64,000 nucleotides of DNA from contig CM067356.1 in the NCBI GenBank assembly GCA_034190875.2, forward strand, positions 56,869,338 to 56,933,337. Direction: 5' to 3'. Shown here piece after piece: positions 1 through 18,882 of the stretch; within the stretch, counting starts at the first letter, position 1, and each line of letters opens with the position of its first letter. Origin of the DNA: Urechis unicinctus (lineage: Eukaryota; Annelida; Polychaeta; Xenopneusta; Urechidae). The notes under the pieces are model-generated. The model had not been told where the DNA came from. It ran no database searches and worked only from the letters and a program-made list of their open reading frames with translations. The position numbers were made by a program, and so were the translations under genes.

Positions 1-9005
<9,005 letters not shown>

Positions 9006-9100
9006 GGTATAGTAGAATGCAATAATTTGGTTGGATAAGAATGTATGTTTACGGAAAGCATACATTCTTATTCAAACAAATTATTGCATTCTATTATACC
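9006..9100. repeat. Near-perfect long hairpin (42-bp arms, 11-nt loop)
   Basis: Bases 9006-9047 are the reverse complement of 9059-9100 with three mismatches in 42; the loop is 9048-9058. No target-site duplication is obvious. A small fold-back element or a transcribed hairpin would both fit. Arms this long and this well matched are unlike a typical animal microRNA precursor, which has bulges and shorter arms. Confidence 0.85.
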
Positions 9101-11039
9101 ATTTATGACCTTTTCCATAAAAGTGCTTTAAGCTTACAGTGAAGGCAAATATGCCATAACGTTCAGTTGGTCGTTGTTTCACTAGGATAGAACGACAGGG
9201 CGAGACACGATCAAAGGCGTCGAGTAATGTGGACGCTAAAAAACCAACGTAAATAGAGAGAACATCGCGATCCTTAGCTAGACAGCATGCTGTTAGCAAT
9301 ACCTCATAAACCACAGGTAGGAATAGCGCGCAGTGTTTTTGTTTTTCAGGCTCTGTGTAAGGACAATCAGCAGTCGATTTAGCCACAACAACGCAGACAT
9401 GATGAGTTAACTGGTTCATATTTGAGGTTACCTCCAGGTTTCAATGTTTTCCGAAAAAACGATCGTAGACAAACGGCACCCATCTATTTGTATCAAGCGA
9501 GCGTCTGCACCATTTACTCACACAATTGTACCAGAGTAAAGGTATATGTGACAGTGATCACGAAAATGTTATTTCAATGCTATTCTACATGATGCTTTGA
9601 CAACAAGTGGGGCCCCTACCGGCAAAAACTGGACATTGATAACCGGACGACTACTGCTGGCATTCGGTATGATGTGTAAGGCTGATTGTAATTGCATTGA
9701 TTTAGCTGCACAGAGCCGCGGAGCTCTCTAATGTATACTTGTTTGGATACCGCTGGTTTATAATCGCAAGTTTTTTGTTCTCCGTGGCACATGTCTTGAT
9801 GACTGCTTGTGTGACAATATGCAGTGTTGTTCCATTTGTACTAAAGATAAGTTGATTAAAGAGACGGATTGTCAAGCAGTTTGCAACAACGTAAAACTCG
9901 AGATGCATAATAAATCGTTCCATATAAGCAACTCTTATGTAATGCTACTACCATAAATCTGCATCGACCAGCGTCATAAACACGTTTTAATATACAAACG
10001 GTACCTATTTCATAGTTGCCTTCATGTTTACTGCAGGCAACACTATACAATGTAACATCAGAACGGCATAAAACCGCCGACGTTGCTAAGTCAACGTAAA
10101 CTATATAACGACACAAGTATTCTTTCGCCGTTCGATTTGCTTGCACTGCCGTAACCGGAGGGATAAATATTTGTTAATGTACTGTAAAAAGTATGGTAAA
10201 TGATGAAGCGCACACTGCAGTCAAGATTATATGTATTATCATTCCATGTATTATCAACCAACCACATGTTGTGAGAGTGATTAACTACGAAGTCATACAT
10301 TATGCAACATTTGAGGCCAAGTAAGAGGATTTAATCCATTGCTATGTGATGTGCCGGCATTGTGTAGACCGCTAGTGACTTAGTTGCTGATCAAAAAGGT
10401 AATATGATTATGTACTTACGAAAAATAAGCCCGCAAAGGTCAGTCGACATCATTCTTTGTTTATTTAGTGCTTTTGCACAAACAACAAAAAGTAGGGAGA
10501 TATGACTGTATCGGTGATGGAAAAAATGATAACGGGACAAGAACACAACCATTCTTTATGCAGCAATTGACCCTACCGTTTTTGCGAAAACCGATAGAAA
10601 GGAAAAACAATAAGAATTATATTCATATGATCATCTACGCACAGGACGAAAATGTTTTTTGCCAGTGGAATCACTCTAATGGGAAATAATTCATACCAGA
10701 TCATTGGATGTTATGTGGGGAAGTAAAATCGGAAAAGACAACTGTGATGTTTCATTATAGTCGCAAATTGCTGGACAGTGAGTGAATAAACCTGGAATAA
10801 TGATTGCAGAAATGAATTTTCAAGTTAAATGCAACAACTAACTATTGATGATAATGAAGAACGGCAGCGCAAATCTCAGCAGTCAACACTGCATAGCAAT
10901 GTTCTGTTACCAGTAACTGTGGTAACTATCAATTCGAATCACTGTCCGACTGTATTCAGCGTGTCTGTGTTATGCGATTGCGACATCTATTCAGCATATA
11001 CCACACACACAGCACATGGTACGTGCTGATAGGGAGGGG
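9101..11039. other. No gene recognised
   Basis: The longest frame here (about 112 codons on the minus strand, starting next to the hairpin) has no recognisable motif. Nothing else is supported. Confidence 0.5.
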
Positions 11040-11173
11040 TAGGGCAGATATGCTTAGAAAGATGCCATAAGGGAGATGCTGAAAATAACGGCATACGGTC
11101 TATGCCATGGATCAGCTCTGTAAAGCCCTTAAATTAGATAATAGTCATCGTCAACTAAAGTCTATCGCGAAGC

Positions 11174-11827
11174 ATGGGCCTGGAAATGGATGAATTTATT
11201 AAAGGACTTAAAGCCGCTCTCAGTGACACTGCGGTCATTGAGACTTTAAAGTCCGCAATTTGTGATCCATTGCACAAGTAAACCACTGCGCTGAAAGAAA
11301 TAATATAGAGAAAAGACGACTCCATTGAACGACTAGAAAAACGGGTGCTCGGTCTTCAAACTCAAGCCGACACTCTTGAACAGTATACTCGCAGGAACAG
11401 TCTTAGGATTTACGGCATTCCTGAACATAAACATGAGGACTGTTGTGAAGAGATAATAAAACTTGTGAATAAGGATCTCAATATGTCTCCACCAATCACA
11501 ACATCGGACATCGACAGGGTGCACCGAGTCGGCATACCGCCGACAGAAAGCAGACCTGGAGCCCGTCCTGTCATACTGAAACTGGCGACATACAGAATAC
11601 GTGAGAAAATCTACAAAAAGCGGACCAGTCTAAGGCATTGTTCCACGCCGATCTTTATTAAAGAGGATTTGACCAAAACACGCTCCGAATTACTTTGGAA
11701 AGCAAGACGGCTGAAAAAGAACGGAAAAGTAGCCGACACTTGGACACATGATGGAAAAGTACTCGTGAAAGATTTGAAGGCGAAAATCCTCCATATACGC
11801 GAGATGACAGATCTCGAGAAACTGTGA
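11174..11827 (+). pseudogene. LINE ORF1 protein, two in-frame stops
   Basis: This would encode the RNA-binding chaperone of the element, which coats its own RNA. I start it at ATG 11174 (MGLEMDEF...). An in-frame TAA at 11279 and TAG at 11306 interrupt the N-terminal part; from 11309 the frame is open to the stop at 11825-11827. The open part has a short coiled-coil (IERLEKRVLGLQTQADTLEQ), then the family motif YTRRNSLRIYGIPE. It is followed by a DIDRVHRVG-type motif, RPVILKLATYRIREKIY and a C-terminal FIKEDLTKTRSELL segment. This order matches the L1-ORF1p-like RRM plus C-terminal domain proteins also carried by CR1-like elements. At about 217 codons it is short but within the usual range. 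Confidence 0.85.
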
Positions 11828-11927
11828 AATAACGTTGTACGAAACCGCCTTTATGTAAGTCTCATCACCATTCTTTATATCTATATATTGTGTACTATTT
11901 ACACCAGCACTACCATTTTGTACACTT

Positions 11928-14900
11928 ATGGAATCAACTATAAGATCACATTTGTGTATCATATGTAACAAACGTGTGCACATTCATTCCTTTTATCTAA
12001 AATGTTCCATATGTTGTCGGCTTACTCATTTAAATTGTCTGTCACAAGTATGTAGAAATGATTCACTATACACCTCCAGAAAATGCAACAATTGGTTTTG
12101 CGTTAACTGTGTGCAATGTATATTCCCATTTAATCATTTTAATGATGATAGAGACTTTATGGATGCTATTAATGATATTGTGGAATGTGGGCCACATAAC
12201 ATGGCAAATGTACATGAACTTAATGATACTGAACAAGACAATCCGCTGTCCGCTTTTGATCCAGATATGAATTACTTTAATGGAAATCAAAAAGACTATG
12301 CCATAGCAAACTGTAATTATTATGTAGAAGATCAATTCAACGCACTTTGTAAAGCTTCTCAGGTTAACTCTGATATTTTATCTCTTATGCACGTGAATAT
12401 TCGCAGTGCTCAAAAAACTATGCCAATCTTGATGCCTATATTAATTCTTTGAAATATTCATTTGACATTATTGCTCTCACTGAAACATGGCTGACAGATA
12501 TAACAGTTGGCAATTTTAGTCCAGCCGGCTACAATACAGTCAATTATTACAGAACAAATAAACCAGGTGGAGGGGTGTCTCTCCTGATTAATGATCAATT
12601 ACATTATCGTAATAGAGATGACCTCTCGATCTGCAACTGTAATATTGAATGTGTTTTCGTTGAAATTCCTAAATGTACGTCTCTCCAATCTAACAATAAT
12701 CGTAAGAATATAATAATTGGTGCAGTCTATCGACCACCGAACACTTCAATCAGTGACTTCATAGATTATGTATCTGATATAATGTCTACTATAAAGCATG
12801 AAAACAAAATCTGCTATTTAATGGGAGATGTAAACATTAACTTGTTAAATGTAGATAGCCATGTCGCTGCAGCAGAATTCCTTGAAATGATGTATTCTTT
12901 CGCTTTTACCCTACTCATTACCAAACCCACGAGAGTAACAAATCGTTCCGCCACACTTATAGACAATATTTTTACCAATTTTCAACCACAGCACAATTAT
13001 ATATCCGGTATTTTGTGTACAGATGTAAGTGACTATTTTCCAGTGTTCTGTATCGACCACGGCATTAAAACTAATACTGAATGTGACCAATTCTACTACA
13101 GACAAATCTCGCCCCGAAAAGTAGATAAATTCTCTGCGAAACTTGGAAAAATTGAATGGAGGGATGTTTTAGACACCAATGACGCACAGGAGTCATACAC
13201 AAGATTCTATTGTACTCTTAAAGATCCATACAATGCATGCTTCCCAATTCAACTATCAAAATCGAAATATAAACATCGATATAAATGGCTAACATCGGGA
13301 CTTAAACAATCTATCAAAGTAAAAAATAAATTGTATATAAAAAGCATCAAATACCCCACGCTGACCAACCAAACACAATACAAACGCTACAAATGTAAAT
13401 TGCGTTCACTAATGAAGACCTGTGAACAAAACTACTATGATAATGCCTTTTCTAAAAACAAAAGTAACATGAGGAAGTCGTGGGAGTTGATTAAAAATGT
13501 CCTAGATAAGAAAAAGCAGACCAAACTATCAGATGAATGCATCATTGATGGTAAAACTACCACTGATAAAAAATTAATTGCTAACAAGTTCAACCAATTC
13601 TATCTAAATATAGGACCTACGCTTGAAAAACAGATCCCTGCTTGTAATGCAGATGTTCTTAAATATTTAAAGTATACGAATGCTGACTCTATATTTATTA
13701 GAAACACAGATGAAATAGAGGTAACTAATATAGTAAAATCCCTGAAACACTCAAGTCCAGGTTGGGATGACATATCTCCAACCATAATAAAAAGCACTTT
13801 AACACACATTATAAAACCCTTAGTTCACACGCTTAACATGTCACTTATAAGTGGAATTATTCCAAAAGAACTAAAAATCGCTCGAGTTATACCAATATTT
13901 AAAAATGGCGACTCCTCTCAGATTAGTAATTATAGACCAATATCAGTTCTTCCGTGTATTTCTAAAATACTAGAACGACTCATGCATACACGACTTACTG
14001 AATTTATATGTAAGCATGATATATTATATAACTATCAATTTGGTTTTCGTAAAAAACACAGTACCACTCAAGCTATAAGCTACTTGGTTGATAAAATTAT
14101 TAATGCTCACGAAGAACATAAAAATGTTTTAGGGATTTTCATTGATCTAAGTAAAGCGTTCGACACCATCAATCACCCTATTCTTATAAGAAAATTGGAA
14201 CACTACGGCATTAGAGGCATCGCATTAGAGTGGATAAAAAAATTATTTGCTCGAAAGATACCAATATGTTACTTACAACGGTGTCCACTCTGAACGAGGG
14301 CGTATTACTTGTGGCGTTCCACAAGGCTCAATCTTAGGGCCACTCTTGTTTTTAATCTATGTCAACGACATTGTTAATGTTTCGAAATGTATGCATCCTA
14401 TACTGTATGCAGATGACACTAATATGTTTGTAACTGGTAATAACATTGATGATATGATAAACTGTGCAAATGTGGAGCTTAAAAATTTAGTACTATGGCT
14501 GAATGCCAATAAGCTTTCGTTGAATGTCAACAAAACACATTACCTGATATTCGCACCTGGGCGCTATAGCCCAACACCAACTCAACCACCAACTCAATAA
14601 TCAGGTTATAAGGAGAGAGAACTCGACAACCTTTTTGGGAGTCAAGTTAGATAGCAAATTGACATGGCAGTCTCACATTCAACATATAAAATTGAAAATT
14701 GCTAAAAATATCGGCTTACTTTGTAAGGCGAAAAATATTTTTAGAACAAGTACCTTAAATACTCTGTATTATTCGTTTATATACCCATACATAATATATT
14801 GTCTCGAAGTTTGGGGTACAGCTGCAAAGAAATATACAAACTCTATTGTCAAATTACAGAAACTATGCTGTAGAGTAATTACCGGTTTGCCAAAGCGCAC

Positions 14901-15238
14901 ATGTTCATTGACATTATTTAAATCCTTAAATATGTTACGTTTTACTGAGTTGTATGAATATTCTATCATGTTGTTTATGTTTAAGTTATATAGAGGTGAT
15001 TTGCCTAATGTTTTCAAATTAATGTTTCGACGAAAAATCCTCTAATCAAACAATTACTACAAGACAATCTAGAAATTTTATTGTACCGTTATTTAAATCG
15101 AAGGTTGCCTATAATAGCGTGCGCTCGAAAGGCGTGAATATCTGGAACGCAAATTGCACTAAGTTTAATGTATATTGCTCATTGCATTCTTTTAAAATAG
15201 CTCTTCGAATTCATTTTCTTGCTAAATACGTTGTATGA
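11928..15238 (+). pseudogene. LINE ORF2: PHD-like finger, endonuclease, reverse transcriptase
   Basis: This would encode the enzyme that nicks target DNA and copies the element's RNA into it. From ATG 11928 a Cys/His cluster (CIICNK, CSICCRLTHLNC, WFCVNC) forms a PHD-like finger. An AP-endonuclease domain follows from about 12380 ([40 protein letters not shown]). The reverse transcriptase has [47 protein letters not shown] and the YADD active site at about 14407. A C-terminal LGVKLDSKLTWQSHI region ends at the TGA near 15236. The reading frame changes about four times: at the A run 12412-12417, in the A run 14236-14242, near 14600 and near 15035. Most lie in or beside A homopolymers. All catalytic motifs are preserved in one frame or another. 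Confidence 0.92.
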
Positions 15239-15473
15239 AGTATGCTCTCCTGGCACATGGTTTTGTTTATTTTTATAGTACTATACTCATGTGTGATAAA
15301 TTATTTTTTATTCTGTTGAATGTCCTTCTCTTAAAAGCAATTTATTTTTTTTGAACATGTTACGAGGACATATACATCTAATGATGTCTCGTCCTCATTG
15401 TCACAACAAACTTTGTACATCTTACTCGAATTATTATTTATAATGTATGATTTGTTGTTGTTGACAAATAAAT

Positions 15474-15497
15474 AAAAAAAAAAAAAAAAAAAAAAAA
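15474..15497 (+). other. Poly(A) tail of the LINE
   Basis: 24 consecutive A preceded by two overlapping AATAAA-like words mark the 3' end of the element. The 3' UTR is about 235 bases. Confidence 0.9.
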
Positions 15498-17939
15498 TAG
15501 TTTTATCTTCCAGACACACAGCAGCAGGTAATAAACCCGCAGGTCGCATTTGATGAGATTTGCACTCTTAAAGGACAATTGTTATGAAAATGTTTACTAA
15601 ACGTTTAAAATTGCTTAGCAGCGGCATCGTATATGCGAGATAAGTAAGATAATCGGCAAGATGAAATCAATATGTATTTATAAGGTTGAACAAGCAAAAC
15701 AATGTTCGTACAATAAACGATTAATTGTCAATGATCATTTTCTATCCAAAGACCGTAAATTCTACTTTTACCAAGCGTTCAGTATTTGCCTGGATATTTC
15801 ACAGAAATAATAACGTCCATGGAATTAGTAATATAAACTGGCCAAGCGAACGGTTATTCTGAGAAAGCATGTCGTCTAGCAGGAAGAAGGAAGCGGACGT
15901 AAATCTAATTAGATCAAAGGCCGGTGTAAACCTCAAGTCAAATATGCATGAAACGCTGCGATCATAAGATTAAGCTATAGTTTGACACTGTTCCTCCTTG
16001 CGGACATATGATGTTGTCACGACGTACCAGTCGATGCTAGTTGTAATAAGAATTTATTAATTTATAAGTAATTGATAACTATCCTACAGTAACGTATTAT
16101 CCATCGGCTGTACATAATATATACAACATTTGCCTGAAATCAATGACGTCGTTGACAAAAGCATTTTATCTTGGGCGTTTAATTAGGAGTTATTTCTATC
16201 AAAACGCTCGTCGAATAATGCATCCGCCTTAATGCGTTGCACACATTTTGTTTGATAATAGTTTTTTTTCCGAGTTGGCCTAAGCATATCAATAATCAGT
16301 CAAACAGTACATAGCCCTTGGTTACATTGTAATGTGTGGGCATGTCAAGTTGGCAAATTATAAACGTATTGCTTTCTCTCTCGTCGCAATCACCACTACC
16401 TTCGCCATACAGACTAGCTCATTGGATATTATACAACTGCAATCGATGGAAAAGGAAACAACAAAACACGTTCTGATAAGATATAATAACAACTTCACCC
16501 TTGGACCGCTAATATTTCTGCCGATTGCCCACTCCCACCAACTGAGAGGAGAAGCATGTTAATGTGATACTATGGCAATAAGTCGCAAACAAACAAATAA
16601 TCGCCGAAAACCATTAAAGCTTTAAATGTGAACTAAAAATCACGTTGTCATTGGCATGGATGTCATTTGCATTACGTAAACAACACACTGTTTCTTGCTT
16701 GGTGGCGCCGTTATGACATGTTATCGCGTTCTATGATCCGTCACAAATCTACGTATCAGGGTGCATACGAGAATACCTCCGAGTTTGTTTATGTGAAGAA
16801 AATATGCGGGATAATTGTGCAGCGGTGATGGACGTATTTTTCTACAGGTACAACTTAAAAACATCAACAACGGTGCTCCAGATCACTCTTTCATCACAAT
16901 TGATCTAGCTCATACATCGATACATGCTACGGTAAACCTTCTCCGAATCTGCACATCGATCGCGGATTTTTGTGATCAGGAATTCGTAGGTGCTCCGGCG
17001 TTCTGTAGGTCCTGTCGACCTCTAGGACAAACTTATCCATCTGTTTTTGTTCTGTAGTCCAGAAGCAAGACCTGGGATCACCAGGTTTTGCGTAGCCTGT
17101 CGAATAGTCTGCGAGATGTCTCCCTCTTACACCTGAAACTGCTTTAATTGGAGGAGTTATAGTTCCTTCATCCAGGCCTTGCCATTGTGGACGACAAGCT
17201 ATATTGGCTAGTGCCAGGGGCAATAGCTCCCCCTGTTTGGGATGTTTAAACTTGCTATAACTTCCTAGACTATGGCACGTTTAAGGCTACAATGTCGTGA
17301 ACAGTGGCGCCTGGTCTATTAACGCGCTCCTCTCTCTCTCTGATGAATTATCTGCCTTATCGCCGTGGCCTCTCAACCCTTCGTTGTAGTCTATTAACCT
17401 CTTGACGATGAAGTTTAGGACACCATTGCAGTGCGGATCCTGTTAGGCGGGATCTGGCTCACGAATGAGATACAGGCCTGAAGTCCTGGTTTGGTGGAGC
17501 TGGTGATTTCAACAACGTGCTGGCCCTACCGCGAAAAAACTGTATTAAACCTAAAACATTATTTCATTAATGAAACAAGTTACCCCTTGAATTGCTAGCA
17601 CACCGTATCATTTGACCGATAAGAATAAGATAAATCACAATTGCAGATAAGACGCGAACAATTTTCTATAGCCATATGGTATCGATCCCATTGTTTCAAA
17701 CAAAACAATATCAAAGTGTTCTCTCCTTTGTACGCACTTTGACCTTTCGCCATATCTCTCTACATTAAACATGCTCTTTGCAATGTTGCGTTTACTTTCA
17801 CATATACACAACATGAAATATATTCACCTTGAAGACATCAGTCATATCATACAAACTGACAATCTAAGTTAAGCAATCAATATTCTTGTGCAAAAAAGAA
17901 AGATGTGAATTGTAAACTGAATTAACTAATACGGCACCA
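15498..17939. other. No gene recognised; GC-richer patch 16810-17540
   Basis: Up to about 16800 the sequence is AT-rich and featureless. From about 16810 to 17540 it is clearly GC-richer and contains a minus-strand frame of about 98 codons (16927-17223) rich in Arg, Gly and Pro. I cannot match it to a known family; an old repeat or a decayed gene fragment is possible. The end nearest 17940 is probably just beyond the 3' end of the PARP gene. Confidence 0.45.
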
Positions 17940-17945
17940 TTTATT
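17940..17945 (-). promoter_or_regulatory. Candidate poly(A) signal of the PARP gene
   Basis: AATAAA on the minus strand, about 320 bases beyond the PARP stop codon, the first perfect signal I see downstream. It predicts an mRNA end near 17920 and a 3' UTR of about 340 bases. Confidence 0.55.
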
Positions 17946-18143
17946 GATAATCAACATGACTAGACTATATTACCATCATATGCAGCAAGCTTGTTACATT
18001 ACATACAGCCATGTCAGCTCATGGAAGTACTGCAGCCCACTTGCCATCAACTTATTCAATGCTGTCACACCACAGGAGTGAAGACAACAATCGCCCTACA
18101 TGGCGTTTGATAATAGCTACATATCAAGAGGAAAAAACTGTTA

Positions 18144-18171
18144 GGACGTGAACGTCCGGACGTGAACGTCC
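18144..18171. repeat. Two tandem 14-bp near-palindromes in the PARP 3' UTR
   Basis: Two exact copies of GGACGTGAACGTCC stand head to tail. Each is a palindrome around a 2-base centre, and the junction makes a perfect 12-bp palindrome (ACGTCCGGACGT). It lies about 95 bases past the stop codon and would fold into a strong hairpin in the transcript. It also carries repeated ACGT cores of the kind bound by bZIP or bHLH factors. Function unknown. Confidence 0.85.
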
Positions 18172-18263
18172 GGATTTTTGTAACCTACCCATCGTAGAAT
18201 ATACTGTCAGTTGATCAATAATAGGTTCACAGTGGACTATGATGCACCACGCGGGAGGGTTGA

Positions 18264-18882
18264 TTACATTACAATACACTTGGATTCCGAATCAGAAGCG
18301 ATTTGGTGGTGTGAGTGGGTACCTTTGGGGCCATAGCACCTGTGTAGGTAGTCGTGGATTGGGCTGGCCGTCTTGTGTAACTCACGTTTCCTCTCGAAGT
18401 GGTTGAATGGGGGATGGCACCAGTGGATGTCGGCAGAGGATCTATCGAAGGGGAAAGACGAATTCACCGTATACTCTATCAAATACAGCGGATAAGTCTG
18501 GTCGTTTTCGAACACAACGTAAATAGAAGGGTTGGATTCGTCATTGACCACGCTGTCATAAAGGTCACCGTGTTTCTTCGTCCCAACTGGTGGAGGTCTC
18601 TGCATAGAACTTTCACCTCGTGTGAACTTTCCCACCATGACCTTGGCAACGAACATATGTTTCGCCCCTTGGTTGGACTGGTCCGTGTATCGGTTGCTAT
18701 AATCTGCCGTGGTGGCAAAGTAGGCTCCTTTACCATAGACCGTGGCATGACGCCCATGCATTCTATGGTCGAAGCTCTGGCTACAGATACAGTGGACCGT
18801 GTCAACATCTGCCGTTCCATGGAACAGCTCCAGCTCCTTGCAATCCTCAGGGTCCAGTCTTTCCTTCATGTCCTCCATTTTC
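18264..18882 (-). CDS. PARP gene last exon: catalytic core and CaaX tail
   Basis: The acceptor TTCTACATTGTCAG at 18883 joins ...KYQG to KMEDMKERLDP in frame. Catalytic motifs are LFHGT (NAD-binding His), YGKGAYFA (Tyr) and NPSIYVVF, where Ile sits at the position of PARP1 Glu988. YPLYLIEYT follows, the usual end of the fold. About 60 residues then lead to the C-terminal CIVM before TAA. A purely computational frame would extend to about 18986, but those extra bases are intron. Confidence 0.9.

Larger units (their letters stand above)
11040..15497 (+). mobile_element. CR1/Jockey-type LINE, decayed, nearly full structure
   Basis: A non-LTR retrotransposon on the plus strand has ORF1 (RRM-like RNA-binding protein), a 100-base gap, ORF2 (PHD-like finger, AP endonuclease, reverse transcriptase), a short 3' UTR and a 24-base poly(A) tail. 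The 5' end is uncertain; 11040 is where the sequence turns G-rich before ORF1. No clear target-site duplication is visible. The PHD-like cysteine cluster ahead of the endonuclease places it in the CR1/L2/Jockey group as known from marine invertebrates, although the homopolymeric A tail is more Jockey-like. ORF1 has two in-frame stops and ORF2 about four frame changes, so this copy is dead unless the homopolymer indels are sequencing errors. Confidence 0.9.

Noticed and set aside
9081-9419. 112-codon minus-strand frame
   Set aside because: No domain, begins inside the hairpin arm, and composition is like neighbouring non-coding DNA.
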